40,195 bases of DNA from Candidatus Bathyarchaeota archaeon (GCA_026014905.1 JAOZHK010000048.1:1-40195), one strand, 5' to 3'. Counted from the first letter of the stretch, positions 21,634-30,462 are shown. The notes: generated from the sequence alone by a model not told the origin. Program-made: numbers and translations.

Positions 21634-22712
21634 TCGCCTGATACAGAGAGTTGTTTGGATTGAGGCTTGTGGAGCGGGGTAAGATAATTCAAAAGTTGTG
21701 CGTAGATCGTTTGAGCATCCTCCTCAGAACTGACGCCTTTCAGTAACGCATTTCCCGTTTTCATCAAGTTGATCGAGACGCCTGCTGAGGTCGTGAGAGC
21801 GAGACCAAACTCGGATTGCAATGTTATCGTGTAATGGTTTTTGAGGGTATTAATGGCATTTGAAAGATTGATTTCTAATGGGTTATGGGGGGATGCCATA
21901 AATGAGTCTTTTCCGCAGAGTGAGACGATCTTGGTATCAAGTGTTTGCTGATGATCGTACGCTGTGGCGGTACCACATACTGGACAATCTTCACGTCGCT
22001 GTATCTCAAGGTTAGTAAATGACAGGGAGTTCACATCGATGAATAATACTTTTCCCCGTAATGCGGGGGATCGTCCTAATATTAGGTGAATTGCTTCGCT
22101 CACTTGGATACTAGCTATTATGGCAAGAATAGGGGTTAAGACGCCAGCAGTTTCACAGGTTGGAAGCCCTTCATCGTTGACCGTTCCAAGATAGCATTCA
22201 AGACATGCGGTTTCTCCTGGTAGCATGGTACTGACGTTTCCATAGGTCTCAAGGGCTCCTGCATAGATGTAGGGGATGTGATGTTCGTTACAGGCTTTAT
22301 TGATGGCATATCGTGGTTGTAGTCGATCTAATCCATCAATAACAATGTCCACGTCTTTTACGACGGTTGATGCGGTTGTCTCGCTGATAGTGATTGGAAG
22401 GGCGTGAATATTGAGGTGAGGATTCAGTGCATGTAATTTCTTCTGTGCAATTTCGACTTTTGGATAGCCGACATGACTTGTATCATACAGGATTTGCCGA
22501 TGCAAATTCGTGATATCAACGACGTCTTGGTCAACTAATGTGAGGGAACCTACACCCATGGCCGCTAATTGTACAGCGGAGAAGCATCCAAGTCCTCCGA
22601 CGCCAATAACGCCAACTCGCGCGTTTTTGAGTTGACGTTGTCCTTGTTCTCCAATTGTTGATAAGGCAAGTTGCCGGGAATACCGCTGAAGTTCTTCGGG
22701 TGACAGAGACAT
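21630..22712 (-). CDS. ThiF/MoeB/E1-like adenylyltransferase
   Basis: 360 residues. ATP-binding loop GVGGLGC (37-43) and the RYSRQ lead-in are present, with zinc ligands C170-x2-C173 and C243-x2-C246. The catalytic-type cysteine is C186 in GLPTCETAGVL. Such enzymes adenylate the C-terminal Gly-Gly of ubiquitin-like carriers for thiocarboxylation. Residues about 260-360 are an extra C-terminal domain that I do not recognise; it is not a rhodanese by motif. It lies directly after the MoaD-like gene, whose Gly-Gly codons form its SD. Confidence 0.85.
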   Translation of the reverse strand: MSLSPEELQRYSRQLALSTIGEQGQRQLKNARVGVIGVGGLGCFSAVQLAAMGVGSLTLVDQDVVDITNLHRQILYDTSHVGYPKVEIAQKKLHALNPHLNIHALPITISETTASTVVKDVDIVIDGLDRLQPRYAINKACNEHHIPYIYAGALETYGNVSTMLPGETACLECYLGTVNDEGLPTCETAGVLTPILAIIASIQVSEAIHLILGRSPALRGKVLFIDVNSLSFTNLEIQRREDCPVCGTATAYDHQQTLDTKIVSLCGKDSFMASPHNPLEINLSNAINTLKNHYTITLQSEFGLALTTSAGVSINLMKTGNALLKGVSSEEDAQTIYAQLLNYLTPLHKPQSKQLSVSGE

Positions 22713-22718
22713 CTGCGT

Positions 22719-22994
22719 TTAACCTCCTGTAACGCTGGGAAGAATAGTTAATTCGTCTCCCTCTTGGAGCTGAGACTCAAAATTGTCGATGAAGCTAATG
22801 TTTTTCCCGTTTAGATAGATATTGAGAAACCGTTTCGGCTGTCCAGAATTATCAAGCAATTTTCGTTTAAAAGGCTCTCCATATCGAGAGCTTAATTGAG
22901 TAAACGCGTCCCGGACAGTAGTAGCTGAAAGGATGACAGATTTTTCTTGACGGGTGATGCTTAAGAGAATTGATGGAAAGATTATCGTGACCAT
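22719..22994 (-). CDS. MoaD/ThiS-like sulfur-carrier (ubiquitin-fold) protein
   Basis: 91 residues ending in Thr-Gly-Gly, with DELTILPSVTGG as the typical tail. The beta-grasp pattern includes VTIIFPSILLS and LNIYLNGKNI. The free Gly-Gly is the site of adenylation and thiocarboxylation. Besides molybdopterin synthesis, such carriers serve in cysteine or homocysteine synthesis, tRNA thiolation or protein modification (SAMP). No MoaE is nearby; instead a PLP synthase overlaps it by 13 bases, which favours an amino-acid sulfur role. Confidence 0.85.
   Translation of the reverse strand: MVTIIFPSILLSITRQEKSVILSATTVRDAFTQLSSRYGEPFKRKLLDNSGQPKRFLNIYLNGKNISFIDNFESQLQEGDELTILPSVTGG
22722..22727 (-). 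promoter_or_regulatory. Shine-Dalgarno made by the Gly-Gly codons of the carrier gene
   Basis: GGAGGT encodes the last two glycines of the MoaD-like protein and lies 9 bp before the ATG of the E1-like gene. Confidence 0.6.
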
Positions 22995-24229
22995 ACAGGA
23001 ACCTCCAAAAGAGATGTCGCATCATGAAACGATGTCATGGTTGGTTCAATTGTGATCCAGCTAGCGACGTGTTCAGAAATAGCCTCGGTTGTTTTCAAAC
23101 CATTTCCTGTGATATAGCATACAACAGTCTCATCAGCGGATATTTGCCCATTCTGAATTAACTTCTTTAATACCGCAATCGTGACGCCGCCAGCAGGTTC
23201 TGTAAAAAGCCCTTCAGTTCTGGCTAACAAGGTAATTCCTTCTACAATTTCCTCATCTGTAGCTGATTCAGCGAAACCTCCGGATTGACGAATGCGTTGT
23301 AAGGCATAATATCCATCACCAGGATCTCCGATTGCTAAACTCTTCGCAATTGTCGTTGGACATTCAATAGGGGTAACGATTTCTTCACCTTTTTTGAAAG
23401 CAACAGGGATAGGGGCACATCCGCTGGGCTGGGCACAAGTGAGTTTTACTGAGTTCGTGTCAATGAGGTTAAGCTGCTCAAATTCGTGAAAGCCGCGCCC
23501 TATGGCGTTGAGTAATGCACCACTCCCAGTCGGAATAATCACGTGATCTGGCGGGGTCCACTGGAGTTGTTCACATACTTCGAAAGCTAGAGTTTTTGAA
23601 CCTTCAACATAGTAGGGGCGGACGTTATGGTTTGCAAAAACCCAGTTACATTCCTCCGCAATCTGCATCGCGAGTCTATTCGCCGTATCATAGGTGCCTC
23701 TCACCGCAAATATTTGAGCACCATAAATGCCTATCTGGACCGTCTTATTGTATTCTGTGTTGTCTGGGATGAAGACAGAGCATGGTAACCCAGCTTTCGC
23801 CGCGTACGCAGCTGTGGATGCAGCGAGATTTCCCGTTGAAGCGCAACCCAAAGCGTCAGCGCGAAATTCAACGGCTTTGGACGCGGCAATAGCAACGGGG
23901 CGATCTTTGAAAGAATACGTTGGATTAACGGCATCATTTTTAACGTATAATTCTTTGATGCCCAGTTTTTCACCTAGCCTATCCGCTTTGTGGAGAGGAG
24001 TATAGCCCGCTCCGATGTCAACAACCTTTGAAAAATCAGTAATGGGTAAGAGTTCCCGATATCTCCAGAGATTGCGAGGACGAGATTGGAAGCTTCTTCG
24101 GTTAACATGGATGAGATTATAATTATAAGCGACTTCAAGTGGTCCAAAGCACTCTTCACAAATGTAGCGCTTAGTTGGCGGATAGGATGTGCCGCATTCA
24201 CGACATTGGAGTGTGAAATTCGTAGTCAA
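22982..24229 (-). CDS. thrC: Threonine-synthase-like PLP enzyme
   Basis: About 415 residues from the TTG at 24229; an ATG at 24292 would add 21 residues but lies upstream of the likely transcription start. An N-terminal zinc ribbon (CRECG and CEECFG) precedes a fold-type II core: GYTPLHKADRLG, NPTYSFKDRP with PLP lysine (K129 counted from the 24292 start), ASTGNLAAS, PTGSGALLNAIG and CYITGNGLK. Canonical activity is O-phosphohomoserine to threonine. Because it overlaps a Gly-Gly carrier gene, a thiocarboxylate-using variant making cysteine or homocysteine should be considered. Confidence 0.8.
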   Translation of the reverse strand: MTTNFTLQCRECGTSYPPTKRYICEECFGPLEVAYNYNLIHVNRRSFQSRPRNLWRYRELLPITDFSKVVDIGAGYTPLHKADRLGEKLGIKELYVKNDAVNPTYSFKDRPVAIAASKAVEFRADALGCASTGNLAASTAAYAAKAGLPCSVFIPDNTEYNKTVQIGIYGAQIFAVRGTYDTANRLAMQIAEECNWVFANHNVRPYYVEGSKTLAFEVCEQLQWTPPDHVIIPTGSGALLNAIGRGFHEFEQLNLIDTNSVKLTCAQPSGCAPIPVAFKKGEEIVTPIECPTTIAKSLAIGDPGDGYYALQRIRQSGGFAESATDEEIVEGITLLARTEGLFTEPAGGVTIAVLKKLIQNGQISADETVVCYITGNGLKTTEAISEHVASWITIEPTMTSFHDATSLLEVPVWSR

Positions 24230-24266
24230 ATCAAACCACTCATATAACAGTGTTATTTGCTGGTTT

Positions 24267-24286
24267 GCGTTAAGATATATAAAGTT
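24267..24286 (-). promoter_or_regulatory. TATA-like box of the sulfur-carrier operon
   Basis: Minus strand reads CTTTATATATCTTAAC, about 45 nt upstream of the TTG at 24229. Confidence 0.5.
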
Positions 24287-24388
24287 TTGCATAATCTATT
24301 GTTGAAATATTACTATGGGAAATATTTTGACCAATTAGCCGAAGATGTTTTGTGCGTATTGCCCACTCGTTATAACGTAGCTTTACGG

Positions 24389-24685
24389 TTATTTGTTGGG
24401 AAGTGGTTGGGCGTGTTGATAGAGGGGATCATGGATCACGATGTGACCGCACTTTTCACAATACTGATGATCGGGAGGCAGTAAGTGTCTACATTTCCTA
24501 CAGATTCGAACTAGAAATCCCATGGGTTTCACATCGTCGCTGAAATACTCATGGATCTGTGGGTAGTTTACTCTGGGTTTCATTGATGTTGTAACACAGG
24601 GAGGCAGGAAGGAGGGGGCATCCTGCACTGCCCTGCTGATGGTGGCTTTGGTGTGGTTTGGTTTTAATCTTGATAGCGGATTCAA
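24389..24685 (-). CDS. Small zinc-ribbon protein
   Basis: 98 residues from the ATG at 24685, placed about 35 bp after a TATA-like TTTATATAAAAG (24718-24731), as expected for a leaderless gene. One zinc site is visible near the C-terminus: CRKCRHLLPPDHQYCEKCG. The first 35 residues are low in family signal; a Met before KPRVNYPQIHEYF is an alternative start. The role is unknown. It is upstream of, and on the same strand as, the sulfur operon but separated by about 100 bp. Confidence 0.55.
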   Translation of the reverse strand: MNPLSRLKPNHTKATISRAVQDAPSFLPPCVTTSMKPRVNYPQIHEYFSDDVKPMGFLVRICRKCRHLLPPDHQYCEKCGHIVIHDPLYQHAQPLPNK

Positions 24686-24717
24686 GGCTTGTTGTGAATA
24701 AAGGTATGGTTATAACG

Positions 24718-24731
24718 CTTTTATATAAACA
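24718..24731 (-). promoter_or_regulatory. TATA-like box for the zinc-ribbon gene
   Basis: Minus strand GTTTATATAAAAGC. A short CG run (24758-24764) lies about 30 bp upstream. Confidence 0.5.
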
Positions 24732-24805
24732 CTTGTGTATGTATGTATACATTATGAGCGCGCGTTGATTAGCTATAAAGCTTTAAGACGGTCTCCAGAA
24801 TTTTA

Positions 24806-25051
24806 TTGAGGAACTTGTCGTTATTAAATTGGCGAGGCTGGCTGCTCGGAGTGTTTCTTGGAGGCTTAACGACGATTCACTTTTTAGTAACCATTTTGGG
24901 GATTGTCCTAATCTTGTTGGTGCCTGAACGCTTAGCTGTCAGTGGCTATTGGGTGACTAGGCGTCAGATTTGGCTTTGGAGAGAGAATGATATCGGTATT
25001 ATGTTTGCAGCCTTGGGATGTTCTTTTCTTATTTTTTTCCTTCGATCGTAA
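24806..25051 (+). CDS. Small membrane protein with two transmembrane segments
   Basis: 81 residues, likely TTG start. Hydrophobic segments lie at about 12-40 (WLLGVFLGGLTTIHFLVTIL) and 62-79. There are no cysteines or known motifs, and no family is recognised. The long hydrophobic runs and arginine-rich loop are compatible with a real small membrane protein. Confidence 0.45.
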   Translation: MRNLSLLNWRGWLLGVFLGGLTTIHFLVTILGIVLILLVPERLAVSGYWVTRRQIWLWRENDIGIMFAALGCSFLIFFLRS

Positions 25052-25103
25052 TCCGGTATCCTTGGAAGATTGTCAGATATATGTTACAGGATCGAGAATT
25101 GAA

Positions 25104-25499
25104 TTAAGATGGAGGTATTAACACTCTCACTATCTGTTTATGAACGCGATATGTGGTGGCTATAAAGTCAATGATATTGTTAATTTCTTGATCCGAGTAT
25201 TCTTCAGTTATGTAATTAATAGCTGTTACATGTAATTCAGATGGGGTTAAGGTTTTATATTTCTCTTTACTAATGCGTCCAACGACGACTACTTCAGCGA
25301 TATTTGATGTTCTTAACAGCAGTTTCCCCTGTCGACGAGCACTTATGATTCGTAGTTTTTCAGGAGATGTGATAGTTGTATACGTAATAATTCGTTTTCC
25401 ATTAACTATGCATGTTCTTTCATCAGCTGGACAAAAATTTCTGAGATGTCGTGCTTGAAGTCGGGAATTATCGAGATGAATGTAATCCAGGACTATCAC
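25104..25499 (-). CDS. Conserved-looking hypothetical protein
   Basis: 131 residues from GTG at 25499. Mixed alpha/beta composition: a Cys pair (C23, C30), NGKRIITYTTI, LLLRTSNIAEVVVVGRI and a helical C-terminus with EEYSDQEINNIIDFI. No catalytic motif or known family is recognised. It lies upstream of and on the same strand as the small zinc-ribbon gene, with no overlap. Confidence 0.5.
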   Translation of the reverse strand: MIVLDYIHLDNSRLQARHLRNFCPADERTCIVNGKRIITYTTITSPEKLRIISARRQGKLLLRTSNIAEVVVVGRISKEKYKTLTPSELHVTAINYITEEYSDQEINNIIDFIATTYRVHKQIVRVLIPPS

Positions 25500-25607
25500 T
25501 TCATTGTGTTTGGATCGTTTTTAAGATCGTACAACCACGCGGGTGCGTACAGCCATTCACTACGTATACTAGATTCTTCCTTACAATAACGAGTTATACC
25601 AAACAAG

Positions 25608-25979
25608 TTATTTTAACTTAATATTATACGTTGACGTATTGAGTATGTCATCAAGCCCGTTCCATCTGCCTTTAGCATTCACTCTTCCTAATGTGTGATG
25701 AGCTTCACAATGACACTGTGGGTTTCGATGATCAGGACATTGAGTAATAAGCCGTCGTATGGCGGCCAGATGAGTAGGATTCACGTAATATCCGCGATGT
25801 GTTACTGATTCTCGATAAAGGGAACCTCGTCTAGATTCTTCATAAACAGCGAGTCCCGTGAAATCACATCGTGAACATCCCGTTAATTGTACAGAAATTT
25901 CGTCAGAACGACTATCAGAAGGCAATTCGATGCTTGAAATAATCTTTAGGCTACTAATGCTACACTTCGGGCATATCAA
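25608..25979 (-). CDS. Archaeal cysteine-rich (zinc-binding) hypothetical protein
   Basis: 123 residues from TTG at 25979, leaderless relative to a TATA-like GTTATAATC near 26005. CPKC at the N-terminus, CSRC at about 35-38 and a C-terminal CPDHRNPQCHCEAH give several metal-ligand candidates. The middle EESRRGSLYRESVTHRGYYV block resembles a conserved archaeal protein of unknown function. A nucleic-acid or redox role cannot be decided. Confidence 0.6.
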   Translation of the reverse strand: MICPKCSISSLKIISSIELPSDSRSDEISVQLTGCSRCDFTGLAVYEESRRGSLYRESVTHRGYYVNPTHLAAIRRLITQCPDHRNPQCHCEAHHTLGRVNAKGRWNGLDDILNTSTYNIKLK

Positions 25980-26156
25980 AGGGATATCTAACCGCCTCCA
26001 AGATGTTGATTATAACGCAGTTCCTTAATATTAAGTTCCATACGCGTCTCTCTTGATACCTTGAGCACGCTACTCAGGAGAGCGCGTGTAGCTACCTTAT
26101 TTAAAGCAGATCTCAAATGCGCGCGGGATGGTAATTCTTATCAGATCATTTTCTTC

Positions 26157-26300
26157 TTATTCTTCTCTCAGGAAGTTAGTGCAATCCCGACATTTATCGA
26201 GTTCAATCGAGTTGTGTTGGGGGCATCCTTTTACCATGCCTGTCGTCATAGCAACATACGGGTTAATGGCTGGAGATCGCTTGCAACGAATAACTGTCAA
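26157..26300 (-). CDS. Small cysteine-rich protein, 47 residues
   Basis: TTG start at 26300 with AGGAGGTG 7 bp upstream and a TATA-like TATATATGAAT near 26346-26354. Cysteines occur as C6, then KGCPQHNSIELDKCRDCTNF, a CP-x-H...C-x2-C arrangement able to bind zinc or a cluster. The same SD could instead serve an ATG three codons upstream in another frame that gives only 13 codons. The family is not certain, but the motif resembles short archaeal CxxC proteins. Confidence 0.5.
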   Translation of the reverse strand: MTVIRCKRSPAINPYVAMTTGMVKGCPQHNSIELDKCRDCTNFLREE

Positions 26301-26345
26301 ACATTTTCACCTCCTTAAAATCTTACAATGGGGGCATTAAATTCA

Positions 26346-26354
26346 TATATATAC
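26346..26354 (-). promoter_or_regulatory. TATA-like box for the 47-residue protein
   Basis: TATATATAC-type sequence about 46-54 bp upstream of the TTG at 26300. Confidence 0.4.
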
Positions 26355-26470
26355 ATACACTTTCTATTTTAATAGGTTTTTTATAACAATCAAATTCAAT
26401 AATAATTAACTTAGAAATGGCGTGCAATTTCTATTACATACATCCTCTGGAAATAGCTTCAAGACATTAA

Positions 26471-26599
26471 TACGATAGCACGCAAAATAATTTAGTCCAC
26501 AGAGCTAACAAGCTTCCACTTGTTTTCAATACGCGCGCACGTAATAAACCAGTGATTCCGGATGACAAAAATGCTTGCTCGCGTTTTCTCAAAGAATGA
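26471..26599 (+). other. Possible remnant frame crossing a CG run
   Basis: An open frame of 42 codons without an ATG, GTG or TTG start. It includes RANKLPLVFN, then Thr-Arg-Ala-Arg over the CG run (26532-26538), then NKPVIPDDKNACSRFLKE and TGA. The last part looks like a gene tail. The rest of 26301-26663 shows only AT-rich sequence and GCTA-like TTAGCTAGTTAGC. Confidence 0.25.
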
Positions 26600-26663
26600 C
26601 TTTTAATTTTCCTCTCTAATGTTAGCTAGTTAGCTAACTATGATAAATTGAGTTGAGAAACGA

Positions 26664-28379
26664 TTGATTGATTACTCCAAGTGGTATCGCCCCTTAGTCT
26701 TGGGACGTGAGTGCATGGCTTCATCTGGACATCCTCAAGCTACCTTAGCAGCAATTCAGGTGCTGAAACGAGGGGGGAATGCTGTGGATGCGGGTGTTGC
26801 GATGGGATTGTGTCTCAATGTAATCCAACCGGATTTCACGAATTTTGGAGGCGTCGCGCCCATCATGATTTATTTAGCATCCGAAGACACTGTTGTTACA
26901 ATTAGTGGACTTGGCACATGGCCTCGAGCGGCATCCATTAAACTCATTCAACGTCGGGGAGGAGTGATTACCGAGGATGGGTTTCTGAGTTCTATTGTTC
27001 CTTCAGCTCCAGATGCCTGGATCACAGCACTGGATCACTATGGCACAATGGGCTTCACGGATGTCGTTCACCATGCCCTTGATTTAGCGCAACACGGGTT
27101 TCCTGCGTATCCCCTATTTATCAATAATCTACAAAATCGATCGAAATATCATCAGTGGGAATCCACACGACACGTATTGTACCCTTCAGGGACCATTCCT
27201 CGACTAGGAGAATTGATCATTCAACAGGATCTTGCGCGTACCTTCAAGCACTTAATGCGAATCGAGCAACAGCACCGTCACCAAGGTCGACATCGGGCAT
27301 TTCAAGCAGTTCGTGACGCATTTTATCAGGGATCGATTGCAAACAAATTGGTAACTCATGTACAAGAACAAGGAGGCATCTTGACTGAGGAAGATTTAGC
27401 GCACTTTCATGTGGATATTGAAGCGCCGGTGAAAACGTCTTATCATGAGGTTGAAGTATATTGTTGTGGGCCCTGGTGTCAAGGCCCGGTAAACGCGATG
27501 ACCTTGAATATTCTTGAAGGCTTTGAACTTCGGAACATGAGACATAATAGTGCTCCTTACATCCATATCTTAGCATCCGCGTTAGACCTCGCTTTTGCAG
27601 ATCGCGAACGTTTCATTGGCGATCCCCGATTTGTTGATGTCCCAATCAATGATTTGTTATCAAAATCTTATGCTGCAGCCCGACGAAAGCTCATTCAACA
27701 CAATCAGGCATGGGGTCAGATGCCGCCTTCTGGAAACCTTCGCAGCTCCTCATCAGTTGTTAATGACCCTGAAGCTTTGCCTCACACTACTAACACCACT
27801 CCGCAGGATACAAGTTATGGCTGCGTAATTGACTCGGAAGGGAACGGGTTTTCCGCAACTCCCAGCGATGGGGGACGACTTGTGCCCGGACTTGGAATTG
27901 TGGTGTCACCTAGAGGGACCCAATCTTGGCTAGATCCCAAACATCCTTCGGCTGTGGAGCCGCGAAAACGTCCTCGATTAACACCTAATCCTGCTCTCGC
28001 GTTAAAAGATGGAAGACTCTTCATCATTTTTGGTACACCAGGCGGTGACTCCCAACCCCAGACGATGATTCAGCTTCTAGTGAATATTATCGACTTTCAA
28101 ATGACAGTTCAAGAAGCCATAGCGGCTCCCCGTTTTCGGAGTGAAAACTTCCCCAATAGTTTCTGGCCTCACACTTACTTTCCCGGACGTTTAAACATAG
28201 AAAGTCGAGTTTCATTGAAGACACGAACTAAATTACAACAAATGGGGTACGATGTCCATCACTATCCTGAGTTAACTTGGAACTGTGGAGGCGCCTGTGC
28301 AATTCTCGTTGATTCTGACCATGGAGTTCTCATGGGCGGTGCAGATCCGCGACGCGAATGTTATGCGTTGGGGTATTAA
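26664..28379 (+). CDS. Gamma-glutamyltransferase family protein 1
   Basis: 571 residues from TTG. Gamma-glutamyltransferases are NTN hydrolases that self-cleave before a threonine; here Thr383 in PQDTSYGCVID. Other marks are GHPQATLAAIQVLKRGGNAVDA, FTNFGGVAP, EQGGILTEEDLAHF, DLAFADRERFIGDP and TPGGDSQPQTMIQLLVN. The PSDGG segment differs from the usual Ser-Leu-Asn loop. No signal peptide is seen, so it is probably cytoplasmic. It may hydrolyse gamma-glutamyl or acylated amino acids. A second member is at 34660-36360, with low similarity. Confidence 0.85.
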   Translation: MIDYSKWYRPLVLGRECMASSGHPQATLAAIQVLKRGGNAVDAGVAMGLCLNVIQPDFTNFGGVAPIMIYLASEDTVVTISGLGTWPRAASIKLIQRRGGVITEDGFLSSIVPSAPDAWITALDHYGTMGFTDVVHHALDLAQHGFPAYPLFINNLQNRSKYHQWESTRHVLYPSGTIPRLGELIIQQDLARTFKHLMRIEQQHRHQGRHRAFQAVRDAFYQGSIANKLVTHVQEQGGILTEEDLAHFHVDIEAPVKTSYHEVEVYCCGPWCQGPVNAMTLNILEGFELRNMRHNSAPYIHILASALDLAFADRERFIGDPRFVDVPINDLLSKSYAAARRKLIQHNQAWGQMPPSGNLRSSSSVVNDPEALPHTTNTTPQDTSYGCVIDSEGNGFSATPSDGGRLVPGLGIVVSPRGTQSWLDPKHPSAVEPRKRPRLTPNPALALKDGRLFIIFGTPGGDSQPQTMIQLLVNIIDFQMTVQEAIAAPRFRSENFPNSFWPHTYFPGRLNIESRVSLKTRTKLQQMGYDVHHYPELTWNCGGACAILVDSDHGVLMGGADPRRECYALGY

Positions 28380-28520
28380 CGCGGGTCGTCACAGTCTGCA
28401 AAGACGAGGAGTATCGGATCCAGCTAGCTAAAAACTAAAATAAGCTTTGTCGTGTAGTGTGAATGACCTTTGATCGATTTCTCGTACTATATCCTCTAGT
28501 TTGATGAGAGTTGACATTTA

Positions 28521-29345
28521 ATGCCCGAGCTGCCTGACATAGTGCTTCTCGCGAAAAGCATGAATGACGCTCTCGTTAATCGAACAATTACCAATGTCCA
28601 AGTTAATCAGCCTAAGGTTTTAAATCAATCTGTTGAAGCTTTTCAAAATGCGATGACTAACTCTACTTTCTTCGGTTTTCGTCAACGAGGCAAGTGGATT
28701 CTCGCAACATTAACTAACGACTGGATTCTGGCTTTTAACTTGGGTATGGGGGGCGCAATCCGTTTACATTCTGCGCATGATGAACCTAATCCTAGACAAG
28801 AACGAGTTATCTTCACGCTCGATACCAATGAACAGCTCTGGATCCGTTTTTGGTGGTTTGGGCACGTTCATATTGTACCATCATCCAAGCTGAGTGACCA
28901 TCCCCAACTTGGGACTCTAGGAATTGAACCCCTCTCAATCGCTTTTTCTCTCGATACTTTAACATCTATGCTCCGAGGTCGGCGAGGACGTATTAAAAAC
29001 TACTTATTGAATCAACGATTCATTGCAGGAATTGGCAACGTCTATGTCCAGGATATTCTCTGGTTAGCGGGGATTCACCCGATGCGGAAAGCCCATTCAC
29101 TAGCACCAAATGAAATCCGCCTTCTGCATCAAGCTATCCAACGAGGTCTCCGCATAGGCATCACCAATGGGCCTGGTCCCGGTGAACAAGATCTCTGGGG
29201 TAACCGCGGTCGCTGGAACAAGGTACCTGAATTCCCATTCATCGCATATCGAACAGGTCAAGCATGTCCAAAGTGTAACGTTCCCATCGAAGAAATTCGC
29301 ATTAGTAATACAACCAGTTATGTATGTTCTCACTGCCAAATCTGA
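28521..29345 (+). CDS. Fpg/Nei-family DNA glycosylase/AP lyase
   Basis: 274 residues. MPELPDI supplies the catalytic Pro2 and Glu3. QRGKWIL holds the phosphate-binding lysine. NYLLNQRFIAGIGNVYVQDILW is the helix-two-turn-helix, with Asn where Asp is usual. The C-terminal zinc finger is C-x2-C-x16-C-x2-C (CPKCNVPIEE and VCSHC). It excises oxidised bases and cuts the backbone. The gene stands alone between metabolic genes and is intact. Confidence 0.9.
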   Translation: MPELPDIVLLAKSMNDALVNRTITNVQVNQPKVLNQSVEAFQNAMTNSTFFGFRQRGKWILATLTNDWILAFNLGMGGAIRLHSAHDEPNPRQERVIFTLDTNEQLWIRFWWFGHVHIVPSSKLSDHPQLGTLGIEPLSIAFSLDTLTSMLRGRRGRIKNYLLNQRFIAGIGNVYVQDILWLAGIHPMRKAHSLAPNEIRLLHQAIQRGLRIGITNGPGPGEQDLWGNRGRWNKVPEFPFIAYRTGQACPKCNVPIEEIRISNTTSYVCSHCQI

Positions 29346-29406
29346 GATAATGTAATGCCACTGTGTCAAGGATAACTCTATTTGATCGTAACGGAGGATT
29401 AATGGT

Positions 29407-30462
29407 ATGCGCATTGAACAGATCTCCACGCAACGATTTACTACTCATCACAAGTTTACTACCATCGATCACGAGATTCCATGGTCCCAGTTACTAGTTA
29501 CAATTACGACGGACAATGGTCTACAAGGAACTGGTGAGGCATGGTGGGGGCTTTCCATCAACCCCGTTGAAAGCGCCATCAACGATGCGTTAGCGCCACT
29601 GCTGATTGGGGCTAATCCTCAAAGAATTGAAAGGCTATGGCAGAAGATGCATCGATATGCATATCGTTATGGAACAGAAGGAATTCTTCGATGTGGCTTA
29701 AGCGCCCTCGACCTCGCATTATGGGATCTTCATGGCAAGCACCTTGGAATACCCGTTGCAGAATTATTAGGTGGACAAGTCCAGGATCGCGTGAAAGCCT
29801 ATGCTAGTCTTATTCATCTCGGGAATGAATCATGGATTCGAGCTGAAGTAGCACGGGCGGTGGACGCGGGGTTCAAAGGCGTTAAATTACATGAGTATGA
29901 CACCGATATGGTCCGTGTTGCACGAGAAGTAGTGCCAACCGATTTTCCAATCATGCTCGATGTTGCACCTTTTCACTGGACACCCCGTGAAACCGAAGTG
30001 AACGCTGATCAATTATCCAAGTGGAATCTCTGTTGGCTTGAAGAGCCAATCTGGCCAATGCAAGATCATCAAGCGATGGCGCGGATTCGTCAACATGTCT
30101 CTGTTCCTTTTGCTGCAGGAGAAAACGAGTACACTCTTCAAGGCTTTCATCGTTTAATGACAAGTGGCGCTATTGATTACGTGCAACCTGAGATCACAAA
30201 GATCGGAGGATTATCGACAGCCCGAAAGATCGCCGTGCTCGCAGAATTGCATAATCTTCCTATCTGCCCCCATGGGTTCCGGATAGGACCTGCATTATTT
30301 GCAAACATTCACTGGGCTCTTACTCATGTTAACATGGAATGGCTTGAAATCCCCCTCCTCCCAGAGCACGCGGTCCTTCCACCAGGAGTTTACCACCCCA
30401 CACTTGTCGATGGAGAGGTTACATTGCCCTCAGGACCCGGACTCGGACTTCAGGTCATATAG
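29407..30462 (+). CDS. Enolase-superfamily (mandelate racemase/MLE) protein
   Basis: 351 residues; GGAGG lies 9 bp before the ATG at 29407. The capping domain is residues 1-130. The barrel carries K160-x-H162 (GVKLHEYD), metal ligands D185 (MLDVAPF), E212 (WLEEPIWP) and E239 (AAGENEY), KIGGLS and H289 (CPHGFRIG). This matches acid-sugar dehydratase or racemase members with a lysine and a histidine base. Together with the UxuA-like gene it suggests sugar-acid breakdown. The substrate is not predictable from the sequence alone. Confidence 0.85.
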   Translation: MRIEQISTQRFTTHHKFTTIDHEIPWSQLLVTITTDNGLQGTGEAWWGLSINPVESAINDALAPLLIGANPQRIERLWQKMHRYAYRYGTEGILRCGLSALDLALWDLHGKHLGIPVAELLGGQVQDRVKAYASLIHLGNESWIRAEVARAVDAGFKGVKLHEYDTDMVRVAREVVPTDFPIMLDVAPFHWTPRETEVNADQLSKWNLCWLEEPIWPMQDHQAMARIRQHVSVPFAAGENEYTLQGFHRLMTSGAIDYVQPEITKIGGLSTARKIAVLAELHNLPICPHGFRIGPALFANIHWALTHVNMEWLEIPLLPEHAVLPPGVYHPTLVDGEVTLPSGPGLGLQVI

